A DNA stretch of 64,000 bases from Closterium sp. Naga37s-1 (Eukaryota > Streptophyta > Zygnematophyceae > Desmidiales > Closteriaceae), in NCBI GenBank assembly GCA_947471745.1, contig CANJKZ010000820.1, forward strand, positions 937,501-1,001,500, written 5' to 3'. Positions 59,764 through 64,000 of this stretch are shown here, one piece after another. Made by a program: the position numbers and the translations under genes. The stretch's first letter is position 1. Each line of letters starts with the position of its first letter. The notes beneath the pieces are model-generated. The model worked only from the letters and a program-made list of their open reading frames with translations. It searched no databases and was not told where the DNA came from.

Positions 59764-60400
59764 CCACAAGGAGGATGCTGAGCATGACAATTGGATGTCT
59801 AGGTCATGAACTAAAGCTGGCTTGTATCATCCCTGTGGCTTTGTGAAAAGTTGCTGTATTTGAAGTGTAAGAGCTTTCCTGGTTTCAGTACATGTCCTTT
59901 TGTCTGATACGTATCCAAGTATTGGGAACCAAACCTTCTTTTACCCGAAGTTCAACAACCTTCCGCCTGCTGTCACACCCCAATCATGACCCAGATATCC
60001 TTTCACTCGATACATTCACATCAATATATTACAAGGATGCACAGTCCTACCCTGCCCACCACGTTGACATTAGATATCAGGCTCCACGTTATGTTAGTTG
60101 GATCGGCACACTTTATATAGTGAGTGAGTTGCAGTAGTAATACACTCCAGGAGATGGTATGTTGAGGCTGCCTGCATGGATCAAGAGCAGGTGAGTGACC
60201 AGAGGCGCGGCGTCGTCAAACTTATGGCAAGTGATGACGAGACAAGCCGTCGTTGATTACAGCTCCTCTTGCGCCACGATCCTGGTGTCGTTGATCCTGA
60301 CGCATGAATCATATCATTCATGGTGTACCCTCCCGTTCTCCATGCGGCATCTGCTGCACGGCTCCTTATCATTCATGGTGTACCCTCCTCTGATGCCGCC
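59764..60400. other. 3' UTR and spacer, no gene seen
   Basis: AT-richer sequence after the repeat-protein stop, then the start of the duplicated DNA near the kinase gene. No conserved coding sequence is seen. Confidence 0.5.
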
Positions 60401-60401
60401 A

Positions 60402-60640
60402 GGTGACTTCTGAGTCGACTCAAAAGTCACCGAGATGAGCTGTCAGCCTGTCATTGGTTACAGCTCTTCTTGTGCAAAGATCAAGATGCTGACTCATGAA
60501 TCATGGCGTACCCTCCTCGAATGCCGCCAGGTGATGAGCTGTCGGCCTGTCATTGGTTACAGCTCCTCTCGCGCCAAGATCAAGATCCTGACTCATGAGT
60601 CATGGTGTACCCTCCTCTGATGCCGCCACTCGTGTGAACA
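60402..60640. repeat. About 110-bp repeat with a TTTTGAG-family palindrome
   Basis: GATGAGCTGTC-GCCTGTCATT to GTACCCTCCTC-ATGCCGCCA is tandemly repeated, with a decayed copy further left. A 30-bp palindrome with one mismatch (60402-60431) lies at its left edge. It may be duplicated exon-edge DNA of the minus-strand kinase gene, but no exon could be assigned. Confidence 0.6.
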
Positions 60641-61149
60641 CTGGATGCTCTGCAGAGGAGAGCCGTCGCAAAAAGACAAGAAGCAGCTTCAGCGAAAACA
60701 GCAGTCAGAAACAAACAGAAGACTGGAGGAAACAAACAAAAGACTGAAGGAAACACTGCGTGCAATTTCAGCCCCAGGTACCACTTGGCTCGTTTTGAGA
60801 CATCTAAAAACTCGATTTCACCCACAGACACCACTTACCTAGCGGTAAATTCGAGAAGACTACGAAATGCAGGCAATATCAACCACGAGTACCACTTAGC
60901 TAGAGCCTCAGGGTATGCACCACCTCCAGAGACACTCACCAAGAGAGCCTAGACACCAAAGAACCCTCAAAACTTAGGTGAGTGGGTCTGAGGTGAGTTT
61001 TGAGGCACTCACCTGGGGGACAAGAAGGCCACTTGCTGCTGCTGCACTTTATGCTGAAATCACTGCCACCTCGGGTGACCAGACGAACCTTGAGGGCACA
61101 GAGAAAGCACCTCAGATACACTCACCTAGCGCTTCAGAGGCCATGAGTC

Positions 61150-61310
61150 TTCTTCCTGAGTGATTTTTCTCGAGGAGAAGCAGCAGCAGTGTCATCTTGA
61201 GAGCACAAAGAAACCGCTCCCTCAGGCGCACATACCTAGAGCCTCAGCAGCTGTCATCCGACTTTTGAGGCGCCTCAAAAGTTTTTTCGAGCGGCAGCAG
61301 CAGCGGTGGC

Positions 61311-61341
<31 letters not shown>

Positions 61342-62150
61342 GCGGCGGCGGCAGCAGCAGCAGCAGCAGCAGTGTCATCTTGAGAGCACAAAGAAACCGC
61401 TCCCTCAGGCGCACATACCTAGAGCCTCAGCAGCTGTCAGCCGGTCTGCGGGGTTCTTTTCGAGCAGCAGCATCAGCAGCAGCATGAGCGGCTGCTTCAT
61501 CTCATCCGAAACGTCCTTCCGCCTGGCGGACAGGACCGCCACCTGCTGCTGCTGCACTGCATGCTGAAGCCCCCCTGCTGTGAGCACCAGATGAAGAAAC
61601 ATCACCGAGAGAAGAAAGAGATACCTTCTGTGGAACACATACCCTGAGCCTCAGCCCCTGTAATTCTCCAATTATATCTTTTCTCCAGCAGCAGCAGCAG
61701 CAGCAGCAGCTTCATTTCATCTGATACATCCTTCCACCAGGGCGACAGGAACGCCACCTGCTGCTGCTGCACTGCCCGCCACCCCCATCCCCACCCCTCC
61801 CTTGCTGGTGCCCAGAAGGAGAAAGATCACTTAGGGGAACAGAGTAACCACCGGGGCACACATACCTAGAGCCTCGGCGGCTGTGAGTCGGTCTGAAGGG
61901 TTCTTCTCGAGCAGCATCAGCAGCAGCTGCTTCATCTGCTGCAGGGTGTTTTTGAGAATTCTCAAAAACAGTCTGCGGGCTTCTTTTCAAGCAGCAGCAT
62001 CAGCAGCAGCTGCTTCATTTCTTCAGAAACCTCCTTCCACCTGGGCGACAGGAACGCCACCTGCTGCTGCTGCTGCGCTGCTCACTGAATCACCTCCCCA
62101 GTGGACGCCCAAAAGATCCTAGAGGGCACAGAGAAACCACCTCAGACGCA
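61150..62150 (-). repeat. Copies of the kinase exon end with donor
   Basis: At least four minus-strand copies of the kinase exon 3' part (QQQVA-LS-R-K-VSDEMKQ, MLLEKNP-DRLTAAEAL) with CTAG followed by GTATGTG (near 61863, 61414 and 61237, among others). Some have expanded GCTGCTGCT runs. Palindromes lie at 61261-61282 (22 bp) and 61947-61970 (24 bp, core GAATTC), and a (GGCGGC)n run at about 61305-61350. Confidence 0.82.
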
Positions 62151-62163
62151 ACGATGCACATAC

Positions 62164-63433
62164 CTAGAGCCTCGGCGGCTGTGAGCCGGTCGGAAGGATT
62201 CTTCTCGAGCAGCATCAGCAGCAGCTGCTTCATTTCATCGGAAACCTCCTTCCACCGGGGCGACAGGAACGCCACCTGCTGCTGCTGCACTGCCCGCCGA
62301 ATCCCGCCGCCCGTGGCCGCCCAGAAGGGCGGGACCCCGCAGAGGAGGAGGAAGAGCAGGACCCCGAGGGACCAGAGGTCGGCCTGTGTGCCGTACATTC
62401 CCGCGTGCACCTCCGGTGCCGCGAACAAGGGCAGGGTCACTGGGTCTGAAAAGGGGACTCCTGAGAAGGGAGGGAGGGGAAAAGGGGAAGCGGGAAGGGG
62501 AGCGGGAAGGGGAGGCAGAGGAGAAGGCGGAGGGGACGGGTAAGGAGGGGGAGACGAGGAGAGCAGTGTGCGTGGGATGGTTGAAGGGCACCCAGCAGAG
62601 CCGAGGAGGAGGAAGAGGGGGACCCCGAGCGACCAGAGGTCGGCCTGTGTGCCGTACATCCCCGCGTGCACTTCGGGTGCTGCAAACAAGGGCGGTGTTA
62701 CTGGGTCTGAGAACGGCACTCCTGGGGACGGGAGGAGGAGAAACGGAGGGGGAGGGGGAGGGGACGGGGAGAGCAGTGTGCATGGGATGGTTGCAGGGAA
62801 CCCAGCAGAGGAGGGATTGGGCTAGTGGGAGAGAGATGGAAAGGGAGCACGGGGCGTGAGGTTGAGGGTGAGTGTGTGAGTCTCATTGTCAGGTGACTGG
62901 CAGATCAACCACTGGTCCAAGCGGGACCAACCTGGGTTGCCAGGCTAACACAGCGAAACCCAACCTAACACAGCCAGCCATCTCCCAAACTACAGGCTGG
63001 CGCTACAGGGTGGCGCTACAGGCTGGCACTACAGGGTGGCGCTACAGGCTGGCGCTACAGACTACAGACTGGCACTACAGGGTGGTGCTACAGACTGGCA
63101 CTACAGACTGGCACTACAGGCTGGCGCTACAGGCTGGCGCTACAGACTGGCGCTACAGGGTGGCGCAGGCAAGCAGAACATACCTGGGGTGACAAACGCT
63201 GCCCACTCGAATCCACTCAGCCGGGCATCCCCCAGCGGGCTGTCATCAGTGGGAAACACGACAGCATGGGGCGTGAGGTTGCGGTGGGCCACGCCCTGAG
63301 AGTGGCAGTGGTGCAGCGCGTGCAGCAGCGCGAGGCAGAGCGGTGCTGCGTGGTGCTGAGGGATGGGGCCGTGCTGGCGCATGCGGTCGTGCAGAGAGAG
63401 GCGCGCCATGGGATCCAGTATGAGATGCACGGA
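62164..63433 (-). CDS. CAMK-like kinase, probable pseudokinase, partial
   Basis: Two exons join in phase 1: 63184-63433 (SVHLILDP...LSGFEWAAFVTP) and 62164-62460 (VPFSDPV...FAAPEVHAGMYGTQADLWSLGVLLFLLLCGVPPFW...VSDEMKQ...NPSDRLTAAEAL). The second carries kinase subdomains VIII-XI of the CDPK/CAMK type (APEV, DLWSLGV, GVPPFW, the closing R of DRLT). The first has HRN where HRD is expected and GFE where DFG is expected, so the catalytic and metal-binding Asp are missing. The N-lobe exons lie past the window's right end and the 3' exons (after the donor at 62163) could not be assigned. Confidence 0.72.
62575..62721 (-). repeat. Copy of kinase exon start with acceptor
   Basis: Repeats GVPFSDPVT-PLFAAPEVHAGMYGTQADLWSLGV after a CCCAG acceptor at 62722, then diverges. 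It lies upstream, in gene direction, of the complete exon at 62164-62460. Confidence 0.88.
62993..63170. repeat. 13-bp minisatellite GCTGGCGCTACAG
   Basis: About a dozen units (variants GGTGGCGCTACAG, GCTGGCACTACAG) in the intron between the two kinase exons. Confidence 0.92.
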
Positions 63434-63905
63434 CTGGGAGGTGGAGGAGGGGGGAGAGGAGAGGGGGGAGAGGGGGGAGAGATTAGGCAGGGGAATGCAA
63501 GGAACTGCCACCCGCTGCCCTCAGTAGTGGTGGCGCATGCGGTCGTGCAGAGAGAGGCGCGCCATGGGGTCCAGAATGAGATGCACGGACTGGGAGGTGG
63601 AGGAGGGGGGAGAGGAGAGGGGGGAGAGGGGGGAGAGATTAGGCAGGGGAATGCAAGGAACTGCCACCCGCTGCCCTCAGTAGTGGTGGCGCATGCGGTC
63701 GTGCAGAGAGAGGCGCGCCATGGGGTCCAGAATGAGATGCACGGACTGGGAGGTGGAGGAGGGGGGAGAGGAGAGGGGGGAGAGGGGGGAGAGATTAGGC
63801 AGGGGAATGCAAGGAACTGCCACCCGCTGCCCTCAGTAGTGGTGGCGCATGCGGTCGTGCAGAGAGAGGCGCGCCATGGGATCCAGTATGAGATGCACGG
63901 ACTGG
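63434..63905 (-). repeat. 156-bp array of kinase exon start
   Basis: Three extra copies of the exon 5' edge (SVHLILDP-MARLSLHDRMR) with acceptor, spaced about 156 bp (edges near 63590, 63746 and 63902), lie upstream, in gene direction, of the complete exon at 63184-63433. Confidence 0.9.
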
Positions 63906-64000
63906 GAGGGGGAATGGGGGTGGGCCGGGAAACAAACATTGGGAGGAATTAGATAGGGTTATGCGAGGAACTACAGGCATTTGCCACCCACAGTGGTGCT

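Noticed and set aside
56648-59809. Ala/Thr/Met-rich plus-strand and Ala/Val-rich minus-strand frames over the Asn-Gly repeat
   Set aside because: The hexamer and TGC repeats are open in several frames. Only the frame joined by splice phase to a membrane anchor is reported.

Overview
The window is nuclear DNA from a green-lineage eukaryote. The evidence is spliced genes with GT-AG introns, a plastid-type KAS I, a plant-type complex I subunit (ASHI/NDUFB8), a root-cap-family secreted protein and Ty1/copia elements primed from initiator tRNA-Met. GC-rich coding exons set in repeat-choked introns suggest a streptophyte alga or an early-diverging plant. That placement is inference; nothing here fixes the species.

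Positions 1-24795 are a nest of LTR retrotransposons. The right part of a chromodomain Ty3/gypsy element (+) is interrupted by a Ty1/copia element (-) on its left and by a small non-autonomous LTR element (+, 7760-9277, TSD TACTC). The gypsy abuts, and probably sits inside, an older copia (-), which also holds a younger copia with identical 130-bp LTRs (-, 12328-19480, TSD GTTGT). A second small non-autonomous LTR element (22640-24282, TSD TGTGT) and a 432-bp inverted-repeat element (24311-24742) both sit inside one older LTR. Every LTR element whose leader is visible has a GC-rich tandem-repeat leader.

Positions 25000-64000 are host genes: a secreted root-cap-family protein (-, 25036-26460); KAS I (+, 27997-34026, nine coding exons, 482 aa, all phases consistent); a C-terminal NDUFB8/ASHI model (-, 34617-35336); tRNA-Val(CAC) (36369-36442); HRD3/SEL1L of ER-associated degradation (+, 37045-55115, ten coding exons, 910 aa, every intron phase 0); a membrane-anchored protein with long Asn-Gly and poly-Cys tracts (+, 56353-59763); and part of a CAMK-like probable pseudokinase (-, 62164-63433).

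The most unusual feature is shared by the four multi-exon host genes. Their introns are filled with tandem copies of exon edges, each spanning one splice junction. Copies of an exon's 5' edge, with acceptor, lie upstream of the exon; copies of its 3' edge, with donor, lie downstream. The extreme case is a 113-bp unit repeated 52 times without an indel before HRD3 exon 7. Each array unit carries an acceptor, 33 in-frame bases and a donor, so each is a potential 11-codon micro-exon. Short palindromes with arms TTTTGAG/CTCAAAA are scattered through the same introns and intergenic DNA.
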